Below are positions 37,053 through 48,515 of a DNA stretch of 64,000 bases, piece by piece. Every line of letters begins with the position of its first letter. Position 1 is the stretch's first letter. Under the pieces are notes generated by a model. That model had not been told where the DNA came from. It was given only the letters and a program-made list of their open reading frames with translations, and searched no databases. The stretch lies in NCBI RefSeq assembly GCF_030137545.1, contig NZ_JARUVL010000003.1:1-64000 (forward strand), given 5' to 3'. This DNA comes from Virgibacillus sp. LDC-1. Lineage in GTDB: Bacteria > Bacillota > Bacilli > Bacillales > Amphibacillaceae. The position numbers and the translations under genes are program-made.

Positions 37053-37249
37053 TGTAAAATCAATCCCAATAATGCCGTCTACTGTATTGTTTTGATCCCG
37101 CTCTCGGCAGGTGGGTGCTCTGTTTTACATGTTGTGCTTCCTCTTGTGCCCAATCGAGGCCTGCACGTCATATAAAAACAAGTGGAGCTCCCAAATATAG
37201 AAATGTTCGGTCAAAACGATGGAAATAGACGAACATATCAGGATTGATT
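37053..37249 (-). ncRNA. ssrS: 6S RNA (SsrS, BsrA type)
   Basis: Binds sigma-A RNA polymerase and mimics an open promoter. On the minus strand the ends AATCAATCC (37241-37249) and GGATTGATT (37058-37066) close a stem about 195 nt apart. Inside lie GGGAGCTC facing GAGCACCC, and a terminal GTGC/CCTC...GAGG/GCAC hairpin, leaving an open central bubble. A TTTT tract follows the 3' end. The initial TCCTGATATGTT resembles 6S-1 of B. subtilis, which also lies just downstream of aspS. The bases from here to the aspS stop (37250-37363) hold no gene. Confidence 0.85.
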
Positions 37250-37363
37250 TTTCAACAAAATAATTGTTTAATATTGTAAATTAATTTTAACATAGCGAGA
37301 ACAGTATTTCAATATCCCTACATGTGAAGTATAAGTTACAAAATTTACAGTTTCCTAACATTT

Positions 37364-39142
37364 TTATTGGTTTAGCATATTTTCTTTAGCTAGTCTTATC
37401 GAGAGATCCTCAAGCTGGTCCTCACTAACCTTACTTGGTGCTTCTGTTAATGGATCTGAAGCAGATGCTGTTTTCGGGAACAGTATCGTATCGCGTAAGT
37501 TAGATCTTCCTGCTAATAACATGATAATACGATCTAATCCTAAAGCGATACCACCATGAGGAGGAGCTCCATATTCTAATGCATCTAATAAGAAACCAAA
37601 TTGTGCTCGTGCAGCTTCTTTCGTAAATCCAAGCACTTCAAACATTGTATCCTGTTGCTCTTTCTTATAAATACGGAGAGAACCGCCACCGAGCTCATAA
37701 CCATTCAATACAAGATCATATGCGACAGCCCGTACTGTTTGTGGCGCGCTTCTTAACTTATCCATATCATCTTCAGCTGGCATCGTAAACGGGTGATGTG
37801 CTGCTGAATATCTGCCTGCCTCTTCATCATATTCAAATAATGGCCAATCTGTAACCCAAAGAAAATTAAATTTCGAATGATCGATTAAATTCAAATCTTT
37901 TCCTAGCTTTAATCGAAGTGCACCAAGGCTATCGTAGACAACTGCTGTTTTATCTGCAACAAACAACAATAAATCTCCATCCGTTGCCTCTGCTTTTTCT
38001 TTTATCGCGATTGCTTCTTCTTCTGATAAGAACTTTGCAATTGAGCCTTTTAACTCTGATCCTTCTACTTTGAGCCATGCAAGACCTTGCGCACCGTATA
38101 TTTTTACATAATCTGTTAACTTATCAATATCCTTGCGAGAAAAGCTAGCAGCTTGACCTTTTACGTTTAAAAGCGCTACTTCCCCTCCATTTTCTACCGC
38201 GTTTTGAAATACTTTAAACGATGACTGTGCTACGATATCCGAAACATGAATTAATTCCATCGCAAACCGTGTATCCGGCTTATCAGAACCAAATCTTGCC
38301 ATGGCATCATCATACTTCATCCGAGGTAATGGCAATGTAAGATCAATTCCTTTTACATTTTTCATAACCTGCTGCATCATTTTTTCTGTCATTTCCATGA
38401 TTTCATCGCTTGTCATAAAGGATGTCTCAATATCAATTTGTGTGAATTCTGGCTGGCGATCTGCACGAAGATCCTCATCCCGAAAACAACGGGCAATTTG
38501 ATAATAGCGCTCAAATCCACTCATCATGATTAACTGCTTAAATAACTGTGGAGATTGCGGCAACGCATAAAACTCGCCAGGATGAACCCTGCTTGGAACA
38601 AGATAATCACGTGCTCCTTCTGGTGTGCTTTTTGTTAATATCGGCGTTTCCATTTCTAGAAACGCATTGTTATTTAGGAACGTACGAACTTCTTGGGTAA
38701 CTTGATGTCTTAGCTTAAATGTTTCTTGTAGAACATTTCTTCGTAAATCCATATAACGATATTTTAATCGTAAATCCTCAGATACATCTGTGTCATCTTG
38801 AATTAGAAATGGAGGATTTTTTGATTTATTTAAGACCGTAATATCCGTTGCTATAACTTCAATTTTTCCTGTTTGCATATGCGGATTAACCGTTGCATTA
38901 TCGCGCGCAACAACATTTCCACTTACTTCTATTACAAACTCTGTTCGAACCATTTCGGCTATTTCTAGTGCTTGCTTTGAAACTTCAGGATTGAATACGA
39001 TCTGAACAATTCCTGATTTGTCACGTAGATCAATGAAGATCAGTCCACCTAGGTCTCTTCTTTTTTGAACCCAACCTTTTAAAAGCACTGTTTTACTAAT
39101 ATTCTCTATTCCCAATGTCCCCGCAAATACGCGTTCACTCAT
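37364..39142 (-). CDS. aspS: aspartyl-tRNA synthetase
   Basis: Charges tRNA-Asp. 592 residues: N-terminal OB anticodon domain ([23 protein letters not shown]), class II core with [25 protein letters not shown], the bacterial GAD insertion (about 290-420), and the C-terminal motif 3 GIALGLDRI. It follows hisS by 1 nt and shares its T-box transcript. Whether it is discriminating or also charges Asn cannot be told from sequence alone. Confidence 0.97.
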   Translation of the reverse strand: MSERVFAGTLGIENISKTVLLKGWVQKRRDLGGLIFIDLRDKSGIVQIVFNPEVSKQALEIAEMVRTEFVIEVSGNVVARDNATVNPHMQTGKIEVIATDITVLNKSKNPPFLIQDDTDVSEDLRLKYRYMDLRRNVLQETFKLRHQVTQEVRTFLNNNAFLEMETPILTKSTPEGARDYLVPSRVHPGEFYALPQSPQLFKQLIMMSGFERYYQIARCFRDEDLRADRQPEFTQIDIETSFMTSDEIMEMTEKMMQQVMKNVKGIDLTLPLPRMKYDDAMARFGSDKPDTRFAMELIHVSDIVAQSSFKVFQNAVENGGEVALLNVKGQAASFSRKDIDKLTDYVKIYGAQGLAWLKVEGSELKGSIAKFLSEEEAIAIKEKAEATDGDLLLFVADKTAVVYDSLGALRLKLGKDLNLIDHSKFNFLWVTDWPLFEYDEEAGRYSAAHHPFTMPAEDDMDKLRSAPQTVRAVAYDLVLNGYELGGGSLRIYKKEQQDTMFEVLGFTKEAARAQFGFLLDALEYGAPPHGGIALGLDRIIMLLAGRSNLRDTILFPKTASASDPLTEAPSKVSEDQLEDLSIRLAKENMLNQ

Positions 39143-39143
39143 C

Positions 39144-40424
39144 TTATTTTCCTCCTTGAAGCTTTTCCTGCATAATAACAGCTAATTCTGTTAATGGTAC
39201 TTGAATCTGATCCCCTGTATCCATATCCTTTAAATTAATCACTTGCATCTCTAACTCTTCATCGCCAAGCACGAGTACATACTTTGCTTTATATCGATCT
39301 GCAGCTTTAAACTGTGCTTTCACTTTTCTTCCTTGGTAATCCTTATCGACTTGAATTCCATGTGTACGCAATTCATGAACAAGCAATACAGCCTGCTTAG
39401 CTGCTTCATCTCCCATTGTAACGACGAAGCAATCCAAGGATTCGTCTACTGGAATATCCTTCTTCTCTGCTTCTAAAGCCATTAATAAGCGCTCTATTCC
39501 CATTCCAAAACCGATACCAGGAGTACTTGGTCCTCCAAGCTCTTCCACGAGACCATTGTATCTTCCACCACCGGCTAATGTAGTAATTGCGCCAAATCCT
39601 TCTGCCTCACTCATAATTTCAAATGCTGTATGATTATAATAATCAAGTCCACGCACAAGATTTGGATCAACCTCATAAGCAATCCCCATCATTGTTAAGT
39701 ATGTTTTTACTTGTTCGAAATACTGTTTACTTTCTTCGTTTAAATAATCCAAGATCGATGGGGCATTTTCCATTGCTGGATGATTACGATCCGTTTTACA
39801 ATCAAGGACTCGCATCGGATTTTGATTTAATCGGCTCTGACAATCCTGACACAGTTCTTCTTTTACAGGTGCGAAATAATCAATTAATGCTTGGCGATAT
39901 GCTGCTCTGCTTTCTTTATCCCCTAACGTATTTATAACGAGTTTTAAAGAACGAAGGCCAAGTTCTTGATAACAGGTCATAGCAAGATCAATGACTTCTG
40001 CATCAACGGCAGGGTCGGCACTTCCTAATACTTCCACACCAAATTGATTTAACTGTCTCATCCTACCCTGTTGTGGCCTTTCATAACGAAACATCGGCAT
40101 AAAATAATATAGCTTCACAGGCTGACTCGGATCACCATATAATTTATTTTGAACAAAGGCTCTCGTTACAGCAGCAGTTCCTTCTGGACGTAACGTGAGA
40201 CTTCTTCCACCTCTATCCTCGAAGGTGTACATTTCTTTTTGGACAATATCCGTAGAATCCCCTACCCCACGCTGAAAAACTTCGGTATGTTCGAATACTG
40301 GCGTTCGAATTTCATCATAATGGTACCTTTCACATACCTTCTTAATTTGATCTTCTACATATTGCCATCTTTTAGCTTCTATTGGTAATATGTCTGCAGT
40401 TCCTCTAGGAGCCTTTATAATCAT
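39144..40424 (-). CDS. hisS: histidyl-tRNA synthetase
   Basis: Charges tRNA-His. 426 residues: class II motif region [24 protein letters not shown], the HisRS signatures [13 protein letters not shown] and the motif 3 [15 protein letters not shown], then the anticodon domain. GGAGG precedes the ATG. It is the first gene after the T-box leader. Confidence 0.97.
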   Translation of the reverse strand: MIIKAPRGTADILPIEAKRWQYVEDQIKKVCERYHYDEIRTPVFEHTEVFQRGVGDSTDIVQKEMYTFEDRGGRSLTLRPEGTAAVTRAFVQNKLYGDPSQPVKLYYFMPMFRYERPQQGRMRQLNQFGVEVLGSADPAVDAEVIDLAMTCYQELGLRSLKLVINTLGDKESRAAYRQALIDYFAPVKEELCQDCQSRLNQNPMRVLDCKTDRNHPAMENAPSILDYLNEESKQYFEQVKTYLTMMGIAYEVDPNLVRGLDYYNHTAFEIMSEAEGFGAITTLAGGGRYNGLVEELGGPSTPGIGFGMGIERLLMALEAEKKDIPVDESLDCFVVTMGDEAAKQAVLLVHELRTHGIQVDKDYQGRKVKAQFKAADRYKAKYVLVLGDEELEMQVINLKDMDTGDQIQVPLTELAVIMQEKLQGGK

Positions 40425-40511
40425 TTCAATCCCTCCAATTGATCCATTCTGTATAAATGTAATAAATAATAATAATGATTATCGAATAAGCGGCAAGAAA
40501 AATACTACCAA

Positions 40512-40789
40512 TTAAAAAACTCCCGTCCCTTATATATAATATATAAGGGACGGGAGTTACCCGCGTTGCCACCCTGATTGATGCACGAAAAAAATGCACC
40601 CTCTTTTACACAGTTAACGCCTGCAACTCGTCTATATCTACTTTAAATGGTTCAATATAGATCCTCAGGAACGTCCTTCATTGGTGCATAAAGTAAAAAT
40701 GCTTTCAGCCACGACATTTTCTCTCTAGACTAATGACAACCAACTACTTTTTCCATCATCGGATATTTTCGTTTATTTAATTATGAATG
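40512..40789 (-). promoter_or_regulatory. T-box riboswitch leader of hisS-aspS
   Basis: On the minus strand GGGTGGCAACGCGGGT (40560-40575) is the T-box sequence. It precedes a very strong terminator with 18 bp arms (40518-40535 and 40541-40558) and a T run. The stem I area contains AGAGAG and, on its 3' side, GCACCAA, which offers CAC (His) as the specifier codon. Uncharged tRNA-His would then allow readthrough into both synthetase genes. Confidence 0.92.
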
Positions 40790-40795
40790 AATACT

Positions 40796-40824
40796 ATAAT
40801 AATTGGAAATGGGGATAAAGTCAA
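40796..40824 (-). promoter_or_regulatory. sigma-A promoter of hisS-aspS
   Basis: Minus-strand TTGACT (40819-40824) and TATTAT (40796-40801) are 17 nt apart, five of six matches each. Transcription would start near 40789, at the beginning of the T-box stem I. The -35 overlaps the yrzK stop codon. Confidence 0.75.
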
Positions 40825-40994
40825 GCACGATTGAGTTTTTTCTTTAATGCTTTTACCTCACCTAAAGAAATTCCAAGCTCTTCAGCAATTTCCATATGGG
40901 TAGCATCTCCATAAAGCTCTATAAACCGATGAAAATCAACTTGAAAAATATCTTGGTTTGCATTTGTTGCCCACTGTTTTTCATGATATCGCAT
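40821..40994 (-). CDS. yrzK: YrzK family small protein
   Basis: 57 residues starting MRYHEKQWATNANQD, with a C-terminal helix-turn-helix-like stretch (HMEIAEELGISLGEVKALKKKL). It may be a tiny DNA-binding or adaptor protein; function unknown. Of three possible ATGs, this one is 8 nt from GGGAG. It lies upstream of hisS as in Bacilli and is divergent from the amidase gene. Confidence 0.75.
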   Translation of the reverse strand: MRYHEKQWATNANQDIFQVDFHRFIELYGDATHMEIAEELGISLGEVKALKKKLNRA

Positions 40995-41097
40995 ATTCAT
41001 TCTCTCCCTTTTTCTATCTAGCTTTGCCTTAATCAATTGTTTTTATTAAAATAAAGGGAGAAATATTTTGTTTCGAAAAAAATTTAGGAGTGGTGCA

Positions 41098-42147
41098 ATG
41101 GCTCGTAAAATAAATTTGTGGTCAGTGCTATTAATCGGTTTAATTGCTTCCTTATTTAGTACAACAGTCTATGCCGATGAAGCCATCATAATGACGGATC
41201 ATCTCAATGTCCGAGAAGGCCCTGGAACGCAATTTGAAGTCATAACGAAAGTACATACCAATGAGAAATACACCATCCTAAATGAAGATGGTGAATGGAT
41301 TGAAATTCAGCTTGCTGAAAAGACAGGCTGGGTCACAAAAGAATACACAACAATACAACCGGAGAAAAAAGCGAATGCTCCAACTAACCAAGACATGCAA
41401 TCAAATGAAATTAATGTTATCTATGACCATACGCAAATTAGAGAAGCACCATCTACCACATCGGAAATCAATTATTTTGTTGATAAAGGAACGAAATTGA
41501 AGGTTATCGACGAGCAAGAGGAATGGTTAAAAGTAAAAGGTGAAAACGGAGAAGGTTATTTACATAAAGCATTAGTTGAGGAGACTAGTTTTCATTCTTC
41601 AAAAGGATTAAAAAATAAAGTGATCATTATTGATGCGGGGCATGGTGGAAGAGATGTTGGTGCGTTAGGGGCAAAGGACTCTATCGAAAAAAGCATGACA
41701 ATGCGAACAGCACAGGAATTAGCGCAAGAGTTAACGACTCTTGGAGCAGAGGTAATTCTTGTGAGATCAAGGGATGAATACATTTCGCTTGCAAGCAGGA
41801 CAAGCCTTTCTAATATCATGAATACAGATGCGTTTATTAGCCTCCATTATAACAGCTTCCCCGAGGCTCCTTCTGTTACAGGGATAGGCACCTATTTCTA
41901 TCATACGCAAAACCAAGCGTTAGCTTCCTTTGTTCAAAAAGAACTAATAAATGAAACTACAGCAAAGGATCGAGGCACTGCATTTGCTGATTTTCAAGTA
42001 TTACGTCAAAATTTGAAACCGGCAATTTTACTAGAGCTTGGCTTTATTTCTAATCCTGAAAAGGAACAGCTGTTACAAACAAACGCATATCAAAAAAAGC
42101 TCGTAAAAGGAATTGTAAGTGGATTAGAACGATATTTTAGCAGGTGA
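41098..42147 (+). CDS. secreted N-acetylmuramoyl-L-alanine amidase with SH3 domains (YrvJ-like)
   Basis: Cuts the amide bond between muramic acid and the peptide stem. 349 residues: a signal peptide ending near VYADEA, two bacterial SH3 domains (about 28-90 and 105-165), then the Amidase_3 zinc domain with IDAGHGGRDVGALG, SLHYNSF and the Glu in ILLELGFISNPEE-like context. B. subtilis YrvJ has more SH3 copies (518 residues), so this is a shorter form. The ATG follows AGGAGTG. Confidence 0.93.
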   Translation: MARKINLWSVLLIGLIASLFSTTVYADEAIIMTDHLNVREGPGTQFEVITKVHTNEKYTILNEDGEWIEIQLAEKTGWVTKEYTTIQPEKKANAPTNQDMQSNEINVIYDHTQIREAPSTTSEINYFVDKGTKLKVIDEQEEWLKVKGENGEGYLHKALVEETSFHSSKGLKNKVIIIDAGHGGRDVGALGAKDSIEKSMTMRTAQELAQELTTLGAEVILVRSRDEYISLASRTSLSNIMNTDAFISLHYNSFPEAPSVTGIGTYFYHTQNQALASFVQKELINETTAKDRGTAFADFQVLRQNLKPAILLELGFISNPEKEQLLQTNAYQKKLVKGIVSGLERYFSR

Positions 42148-42174
42148 GATTCAATTAAAATTGTATTCACATCA

Positions 42175-42211
42175 AAAAGGCATAGCCGCAATTTTTACGA
42201 CTATGCCTTTT
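42175..42211. terminator. bidirectional terminator between amidase and dtd
   Basis: AAAAGGCATAG (42175-42185) and CTATGCCTTTT (42201-42211) pair perfectly around a 15 nt loop, with A and T runs at the ends, between two converging genes. Confidence 0.85.
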
Positions 42212-42306
42212 CTAATTTCTAGCAGCTATCAACTAAAAATAGTTCCTTTTTCTTGTTCAACCTATATTATAAATGATTCCTACTTCAATGTTCTTTCCAT
42301 AACAGG

Positions 42307-42753
42307 TTATTTATCCTTCGAGTCAATAATGATGGTAACAGGACCAACATTAGTGAACTGTACATCCATCATCGCACCAAACTCCCCAGTTTCTACATGT
42401 ATTCCTTCTGCTTTTAATTGGTCATTAAATTGCTCATAAAGTGTTTCAGCCATTTCAGGTCGAGCAGATTTAACGAAACTAGGTCTGCGTCCCTTGCGCG
42501 TATCTGCATACAATGTAAACTGTGAAACAGATAACACCGCGCCATTTACATCCTTTAGAGACCAGTTCATTTTACCTTCTTCATCTTCAAATATCCGTAA
42601 ATGAACAATTTTTTGAACGAGATATGCGACATCCTCCATCGAATCTTCATGCGTTACACCTAAGAGAATGACATACCCGTTATCAATTGCCCCGATAATT
42701 TGATTGTCAACCGTTACTGACGCATTACTTGCTCGTTGAATTACTGCTTTCAT
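42307..42753 (-). CDS. dtd: D-aminoacyl-tRNA deacylase
   Basis: Removes D-amino acids (and glycine from tRNA-Ala) from mischarged tRNA. 148 residues with the diagnostic SQFTLYAD (about 78-85) and the C-terminal NVGPVT containing the cross-subunit Gly-Pro. It lies 50 nt after relA, the usual pairing in Firmicutes. Confidence 0.97.
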   Translation of the reverse strand: MKAVIQRASNASVTVDNQIIGAIDNGYVILLGVTHEDSMEDVAYLVQKIVHLRIFEDEEGKMNWSLKDVNGAVLSVSQFTLYADTRKGRRPSFVKSARPEMAETLYEQFNDQLKAEGIHVETGEFGAMMDVQFTNVGPVTIIIDSKDK

Positions 42754-42803
42754 CTAACTTCCACCTTCAATGATTTTTCATCTGCTTTTTAAAACAAATG
42801 GGT

Positions 42804-45008
42804 TTATTGTACGGTTCGCGTTACCGTATATACATCTTTTATTTGTTTTAGCCGTTCTACTATTTTGCGCAAATGCTCTGTATTATGGATTAAAATTGTT
42901 ATTTGAATTACTGCCATTTTATTTCGATCGGATCTTCCGTTAACATGCGTTATATTTGTTTTTGCTTCATTAACAGATTGGAGCACCTCGTTAAGCAACC
43001 CCCGGCGATCATATCCTGTTATTTCAAGATCAACATGGTATTGCTTTTGGTCCATCGGATGACTTTCCCACTCAACATGCAAATAGCGTTCTTTCGCTTC
43101 ATCTGTTTGCACATTGGGACAATCGGCCCGATGAACAGAAACGCCTCTTCCTTTCGTAATATAACCAACAATTTCATCCCCAGGGACTGGATTACAGCAT
43201 TTTGAAAGTCTTACTAACAGATTTTCAATGCCCGCAACCCTAACTCCAGAATCACCGCGATGCGCTTTTTTCTTTTCTTTTACTTCACTTTTTGCTTCTT
43301 CAATTGTTTGCGCAAGATCCTGTTCCTGCTGCTTTGAGCGTCTTATTTTTTCCGTTAAACGAGTAGCAATCAATGCAGCTGTAATTCCTTGATAGCCAAC
43401 TGCTGCATACATATCTTCTTCATTTGAAAAATTGAATTTTTCGTTTACACGTTGAATATTGTCATTTGTTAAAGCCTCTTTTGGCTCGATTCCAAGCGCA
43501 CGAATTTCCTTATCCACTAAATCCTTCCCTTTAGAGATATTTTCGTCTCGCCGCTGTTTTTTAAAAAACGCTTTTATTTTATTTTTTGCTTGTGATGTTT
43601 TCGTAATCTTCAACCAATCCTGTGAAGGACCGTAAGAGTGCTTTGAAGTCAAAACCTCAATAATATCGCCGTTTTTCAACTTATAATCTAGTGGCTCCAT
43701 CTTTCCATTTATTTTAGCTCCGATTGTTTGATTCCCTATTTCAGTATGAATTCGATAGGCAAAATCAAGCGGAATGGACCCAGAAGGAAGCTCAATTACA
43801 TCTCCTTTAGGTGTGAACACATAGACCATATCAGAAAACAGATCCAATTTTAGCGATTCCATAAATTCTTCTGCATCATGGGTTTCATTCTGCCATTCTA
43901 AAATTTCACGGAACCATGTTAGTTTTTCTTCGAATGACTTTTTATCCTTACTTACTTGTTTTCCTTCTTTATATGCCCAGTGCGCAGCGATTCCATATTC
44001 TGCGATTTCGTGCATATCATTCGTTCGAATTTGAACCTCTAACGGGTCTCCTTTTGGACCAATAACCGTTGTATGCAATGATTGGTAAAGATTAGGCTTA
44101 GGCATCGCAATATAGTCTTTGAATCTTCCAGGCATTGGTTTCCAGCATGTATGAATAATACCTAATACTGCATAACAATCCTTAATACTATTCACCATAA
44201 CCCGAACAGCTAACAAATCATAAATTTCGTTAAACTGTTTGTTCTGTTTCGCCATTTTTCGATAAATGCTATAAATATGCTTTGGTCTTCCTGATATATC
44301 TGCCGTAATCTTTACTTCTTTTAATTGGTTTTGAATTTCGTTCATAACCTCTTCAATATATGATTCACGCTCATTACGCTTTTGCTTCATTAATTGAACG
44401 ATGCGGTAATATTGCTGTGGATTTAAATATCGAAGTGCCGTATCCTCTAGCTCCCACTTTATTGTAGATATCCCTAGACGGTGCGCTAAGGGAGCGAATA
44501 TTTCCAACGTTTCATTGGCAATTCGGCGTTGTTTTTCTGGGGGGAGATGCTTTAATGTACGCATGTTATGCAAGCGATCTGCTAGTTTTATTAAAATTAC
44601 ACGGATATCTTTTGCCATCGCTACAAACATTTTACGGTGATTTTCAGCTTGTAGTGCTTCCTTGGACTTATATTTAATCTTTCCGAGCTTTGTTACACCA
44701 TCAACAAGCATGGCAACTTCACGATTAAATACTTCCTCAAGCTGCTCAAGCGTTACTTCCGTGTCCTCTACAACGTCATGTAAAAAACCGCCGGCAATTG
44801 TGACTGGGTCCATTTTCAGTCCAACAAGTATTCCAGCTACTTGCACAGGATGAATAATATATGCTTCTCCTGATTTTCGGAATTGATCTGCATGTGCATC
44901 TTTTGCAAAAAGATAAGCACGTCGAATAAATGCAATATCATCTTCCACAAGATATTGTCCTGCTTCTTCTAAAATCGTATCTATTGTTAATATGTTATCG
45001 TTAGCCAT
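42804..45008 (-). CDS. relA: bifunctional (p)ppGpp synthetase/hydrolase RelA (Rel)
   Basis: The long RSH protein of the stringent response. 734 residues: HD hydrolase domain ([20 protein letters not shown]), synthetase domain ([21 protein letters not shown]), TGS domain ([25 protein letters not shown]), a zinc-finger-like region ([19 protein letters not shown]) and a C-terminal ACT domain. Intact HD and synthetase motifs imply both activities. Its upstream region holds a CGAAAATTTTTCG dyad (45061-45073) but no clear promoter. Confidence 0.97.
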   Translation of the reverse strand: MANDNILTIDTILEEAGQYLVEDDIAFIRRAYLFAKDAHADQFRKSGEAYIIHPVQVAGILVGLKMDPVTIAGGFLHDVVEDTEVTLEQLEEVFNREVAMLVDGVTKLGKIKYKSKEALQAENHRKMFVAMAKDIRVILIKLADRLHNMRTLKHLPPEKQRRIANETLEIFAPLAHRLGISTIKWELEDTALRYLNPQQYYRIVQLMKQKRNERESYIEEVMNEIQNQLKEVKITADISGRPKHIYSIYRKMAKQNKQFNEIYDLLAVRVMVNSIKDCYAVLGIIHTCWKPMPGRFKDYIAMPKPNLYQSLHTTVIGPKGDPLEVQIRTNDMHEIAEYGIAAHWAYKEGKQVSKDKKSFEEKLTWFREILEWQNETHDAEEFMESLKLDLFSDMVYVFTPKGDVIELPSGSIPLDFAYRIHTEIGNQTIGAKINGKMEPLDYKLKNGDIIEVLTSKHSYGPSQDWLKITKTSQAKNKIKAFFKKQRRDENISKGKDLVDKEIRALGIEPKEALTNDNIQRVNEKFNFSNEEDMYAAVGYQGITAALIATRLTEKIRRSKQQEQDLAQTIEEAKSEVKEKKKAHRGDSGVRVAGIENLLVRLSKCCNPVPGDEIVGYITKGRGVSVHRADCPNVQTDEAKERYLHVEWESHPMDQKQYHVDLEITGYDRRGLLNEVLQSVNEAKTNITHVNGRSDRNKMAVIQITILIHNTEHLRKIVERLKQIKDVYTVTRTVQ

Positions 45009-45114
45009 TCAATCACCTAATTTGTTGGAGAGAATAAAAAAAGAATATACCTTATAGTATCGAAAATTTTTCGCTAAAAGTAAAGTAAAAAACATTAAAA
45101 TCCACGAATATAAT

Positions 45115-45151
45115 GGGTCTGACGAATTTTAGGATAAAACACGCCAGACCC
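45115..45151 (-). terminator. hairpin after apt
   Basis: GGGTCTG (45115-45121) pairs with CAGACCC (45145-45151), with CG/CG inside. It lies just past the apt stop. The tract after it on the minus strand (ATTATATTCG) is only weakly T-rich, so termination efficiency is uncertain. Confidence 0.55.
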
Positions 45152-45171
45152 TTGCATTACACTTTTCACTA

Positions 45172-45687
45172 TTACTCGTATTTCATTAAAGCAAGTACTT
45201 CATAGTTTTTTAGTTTTTCCATTCCGTCTAAATAAGAAAGCTCAATTAAAAATGCACAGCCTGCCACTACCCCACCAAGCTGCTCAACTAGGTTAATAGT
45301 CGCTTCAATCGTCCCACCAGTTGCAAGTAAATCATCTGTAATTAATACCCGCTGACCAGGCTTAATTGCATCCTTATGTATTGTTAATACATTTTCTCCA
45401 TACTCTAAGCCATAGTCCACTTTGATTACTTCTCTTGGAAGCTTTCCTTCTTTACGTACAGGGGCAAATCCAACCTCCAATGCATAGGAAACAGGACAGC
45501 CTATAATAAAGCCTCTTGCCTCTGGTCCTACTACAAGATCAATATCTTTTTCTTTCGCAAATTCAACAATTTCATCTACAGCAGATTTAAATGCTTTTCC
45601 ATTATCCATTAAAGGAGTTATATCTTTAAATTCGATGCCTTCCTTTGGCCAATCTTGAACAATCTTAATGTATTGCTTGTAATCCAT
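45172..45687 (-). CDS. apt: adenine phosphoribosyltransferase
   Basis: Converts adenine and PRPP to AMP. 171 residues: [25 protein letters not shown] start and the PRPP loop [13 protein letters not shown]. The ATG follows AAGGAGG and lies 23 nt inside the end of recJ, so ribosomes finishing recJ may load apt directly. An earlier in-frame start inside recJ lacks support. Confidence 0.96.
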   Translation of the reverse strand: MDYKQYIKIVQDWPKEGIEFKDITPLMDNGKAFKSAVDEIVEFAKEKDIDLVVGPEARGFIIGCPVSYALEVGFAPVRKEGKLPREVIKVDYGLEYGENVLTIHKDAIKPGQRVLITDDLLATGGTIEATINLVEQLGGVVAGCAFLIELSYLDGMEKLKNYEVLALMKYE

Positions 45688-48007
45688 TTGCCTTTTCCTC
45701 CTTGGAACCTTCCAAATCAATAAATTGTCCTACCCAATCTTTTAGTTGCTCATAGGTTGAATAATAAAGTGTTTCCTCCACCTTCGCACGAGTTAACCGT
45801 TGGTGGTAGGTCCATGATTCATGTAAGTCCTTTTTGTTTGATGTTGGCATAAATGTCACCACACCATTATCTATTTTAACAAATTCAAGCTCAGAAAACA
45901 CTTTTGACATAAAAATAATATCATTCTTCGTCCATTTCTTAGCAGCCATGATTTTTCGAATGTCTTGTTTTAAATCAATCGTCTTTTGTTTCCATATTTG
46001 TGCATAGTACCATTTAAAGTCCTCTCTCGAAGGAAAACGAGCCATATACATGCTTTCCTCCAATTGAAAACAAACATGGATGTTAACAGGACTTAATTGC
46101 GTGAGATAATCTCCAAGCATTGGTAACGCTGGTGGAAGATCAACAATAAATAGCGTATTTACTTTTTGTAAAGCATCTAGATCAGAGTCATAGGAGATAA
46201 CTGGAATATTGGATCCCAAGTCCTTCCTTACATTATCTATGTCATTCGCTAGGACCGCACTTGATTCAAATCCTTTAAATGATTGTAGATCTACATTTTT
46301 CTTCCCGCGATGGTCAAACAATTGCCAATCATTAATTTGAATATCCTCCATCACGATTTGCAGCTTCTTAAACCCATTCCACTCATTTATTCGTAATTCG
46401 CCAGCAACAGACACCTCTGTTTTCGGTGTGATAAACGAATATAATTCACCTAGTCCAAAACCAATACCTTCTACTACTGTATCCGCTTGTTTAAATTGAA
46501 GCTTTAAATGCTTCTTATTATTTCCTAGCTGTCGAGCATCTACCGGAACCTGTTGAATAAGAAATCGTGGTTTTGGATTTCCCATTCCAAATGGTGCTAG
46601 CTTTCCTATTTCTTGAATGAGAGATTCACTCATATCTGTTACTGCAAGCTGCTTACTTATTTCTAATTCTTGTTTAAAGTCTTCTTCTGTTAATTGGTCC
46701 ATAACAAGATGATTTAATGCTGTTCGTAGCTCTGACACTTTGTCCAATTCAAGGGTCATCCCAGCTGCTTGTGCATGCCCACCAAATCGGACAAAAAGAT
46801 CTTTCACTTTCATACAATTTTGAAACAAATCGAACGCAGGAATACTACGGGCAGATCCTTTTGCTGTTCCAGTTTCCTCATTAATTGCAAGTACAATTGC
46901 AGGTCGATCATACTTTCGTACTAATCGAGATGCAACGATACCAAGGACACCTTCATTCCAGCCTTTATTAGCAATGACAATAATGCCTGTCGTTGTTTGA
47001 AGATCGACCATTTCTTCCACTTCGGTTACTATTTCTGATACAATTTGCTGACGCTTTTGATTTAACTGATCAATCCTTTCAGCAAGCTCCAAAGCTACTT
47101 CTTCATTATCTGCTAAAAGTAGTTCCACTGCTAAATCAGCATCTTGTAATCTTCCAACAGCATTTAAGCGTGGGCCTATTAAAAAACCAACGTCCTCTTC
47201 AGTCACTTCATTTGTAAGCTTACATTGCTGCTTTAACGCCATTAAGCCTGCTCTTTTTGTATTTGCTAGTTTTTTTAACCCATAATAAGCAAATATACGA
47301 TTTTCTCCAACTAATGGAACAAGATCAGCGATTGTCCCAATAGCAACAAGATCCAATAAGTGTTCTGGGAAATAGCCTAGTATATACTGTGCAAATTTAA
47401 ACGCAACGCCAACTCCAGCAAGCTCCTTAAATGGATAGTTCGGCGAACACTTCGGGTGAATAATTGCGAAGGCATTTGGCAACGTTTCTTGTGGTTCATG
47501 GTGATCGGTAATAATCAAATCAATTCCAAGTTCATTAGCTAGTTCTGCCTCATGAACAGATGCAATTCCAGTGTCAACCGTAATAATTAATGAATACCCA
47601 TTTTGAGCAGCGACACGAAATGCTTCTTCATTTGGACCATAGCCTTCTGTAAACCGATTCGGTATATAGAAATCACAGCTTGCTTCAAGCTCCTCTAATG
47701 CATGTAAGAGAACAGTTGTCGAGCTCACTCCATCCGCATCATAATCACCAAAAACGAGAATTTTTTCTTTATTCTCTATTGCTTGGTGTACCCGAGCTGC
47801 TGCTTTCTCTATTGCGTCAAATCCTTCTGGATGATGCAACTGATCTATATTTGGGGATAAAAACTGTAATGCTTCCTGTTCGTTCGTTATCCCTCGTTGT
47901 ATTAACAAATCCTTTATGATCGGAGGAACTGATGCTTTAATATCATTCCAATGCATATGTTCCTCGATATGATCGTTAATTTTCCATTTAGTTTTACTAT
48001 GTAACAT
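45665..48007 (-). CDS. recJ: single-strand DNA exonuclease RecJ
   Basis: A 5'-3' ssDNA exonuclease of recombination and repair. 780 residues: DHH phosphoesterase motifs ([21 protein letters not shown]), the DHHA1 domain with [11 protein letters not shown], an OB domain, and the long C-terminal extension typical of Firmicutes. Start MLHSKTKW matches the B. subtilis N-terminus. Its end overlaps apt. Confidence 0.97.
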   Translation of the reverse strand: MLHSKTKWKINDHIEEHMHWNDIKASVPPIIKDLLIQRGITNEQEALQFLSPNIDQLHHPEGFDAIEKAAARVHQAIENKEKILVFGDYDADGVSSTTVLLHALEELEASCDFYIPNRFTEGYGPNEEAFRVAAQNGYSLIITVDTGIASVHEAELANELGIDLIITDHHEPQETLPNAFAIIHPKCSPNYPFKELAGVGVAFKFAQYILGYFPEHLLDLVAIGTIADLVPLVGENRIFAYYGLKKLANTKRAGLMALKQQCKLTNEVTEEDVGFLIGPRLNAVGRLQDADLAVELLLADNEEVALELAERIDQLNQKRQQIVSEIVTEVEEMVDLQTTTGIIVIANKGWNEGVLGIVASRLVRKYDRPAIVLAINEETGTAKGSARSIPAFDLFQNCMKVKDLFVRFGGHAQAAGMTLELDKVSELRTALNHLVMDQLTEEDFKQELEISKQLAVTDMSESLIQEIGKLAPFGMGNPKPRFLIQQVPVDARQLGNNKKHLKLQFKQADTVVEGIGFGLGELYSFITPKTEVSVAGELRINEWNGFKKLQIVMEDIQINDWQLFDHRGKKNVDLQSFKGFESSAVLANDIDNVRKDLGSNIPVISYDSDLDALQKVNTLFIVDLPPALPMLGDYLTQLSPVNIHVCFQLEESMYMARFPSREDFKWYYAQIWKQKTIDLKQDIRKIMAAKKWTKNDIIFMSKVFSELEFVKIDNGVVTFMPTSNKKDLHESWTYHQRLTRAKVEETLYYSTYEQLKDWVGQFIDLEGSKEEKANGLQAIH

Positions 48008-48089
48008 ACGTTCACCCCTGACCTATTCATTATACAAAACAGGATCAGGGGCGGCAAATACATTTTCTTGAAATTATGCTTATTGATAG

Positions 48090-48398
48090 CTATTCTTTGT
48101 TGGTCTGCTCGTTAATGCTCTCCGCTTCAAGTCCATTATCAAGCAAGGTTCTATGCAATTTTTGATTTTCTGTTCTTTGTATTTTAATATCTCGTTGTAA
48201 ACGAAAAACCTTTACCATACCTACTGTGGCAGTTATGAGCACCCCCATAAGAACTGAAAATAAAATAACTAATATCAGTGGGGATTCTGCAGTCCAAAAT
48301 AAATAATTCACTTTAACTGGTGAAACATTGGTTACTGCAAAAATAGATATAATAATGATGAACACAATGGCAAATACAACATACGTTTGTCCCTTCAT
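48090..48398 (-). CDS. LapA domain protein (YrvD)
   Basis: 102 residues with two hydrophobic helices (about 5-25 and 38-62) and a charged cytoplasmic coiled tail (KVFRLQRDIKIQRTENQKLHRTL). This is the DUF1049/LapA layout; in E. coli LapA helps in LPS control, but in Gram-positive bacteria the function is unknown. GGAGG precedes the ATG. It lies between secDF and recJ as yrvD does in B. subtilis. Confidence 0.85.
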   Translation of the reverse strand: MKGQTYVVFAIVFIIIISIFAVTNVSPVKVNYLFWTAESPLILVILFSVLMGVLITATVGMVKVFRLQRDIKIQRTENQKLHRTLLDNGLEAESINEQTNKE

Positions 48399-48454
48399 AG
48401 GTTAACCTCCAATCTACTCTACTAAATTATTACCCACTTCGCTGTAAAAATAAG

Positions 48455-48489
48455 CATAACCTCCTTTGCTACCTGCAACGGAGGTTATG
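48455..48489 (-). terminator. terminator after secDF
   Basis: CATAACCTCC (48455-48464) and GGAGGTTATG (48480-48489) form a perfect 10 bp stem. On the minus strand CTTATTTTTAC follows. It separates secDF from the LapA-like gene. Confidence 0.75.
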
Positions 48490-48515
48490 TAAATAACGAT
48501 TAGGCGTTGTTCAAA

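Noticed and set aside
37200..37222. Likeness of GTTCGGTCAAAACGATGG to the left end of the 135 bp element
   Set aside because: The bases lie within the 6S RNA, where they take part in its own stem, and there is no matching right end nearby; chance similarity.
45061..45073. CGAAAATTTTTCG dyad upstream of relA as an operator
   Set aside because: Only 6 bp AT-rich arms without supporting promoter placement; noted in the relA entry but too weak to list as a site.
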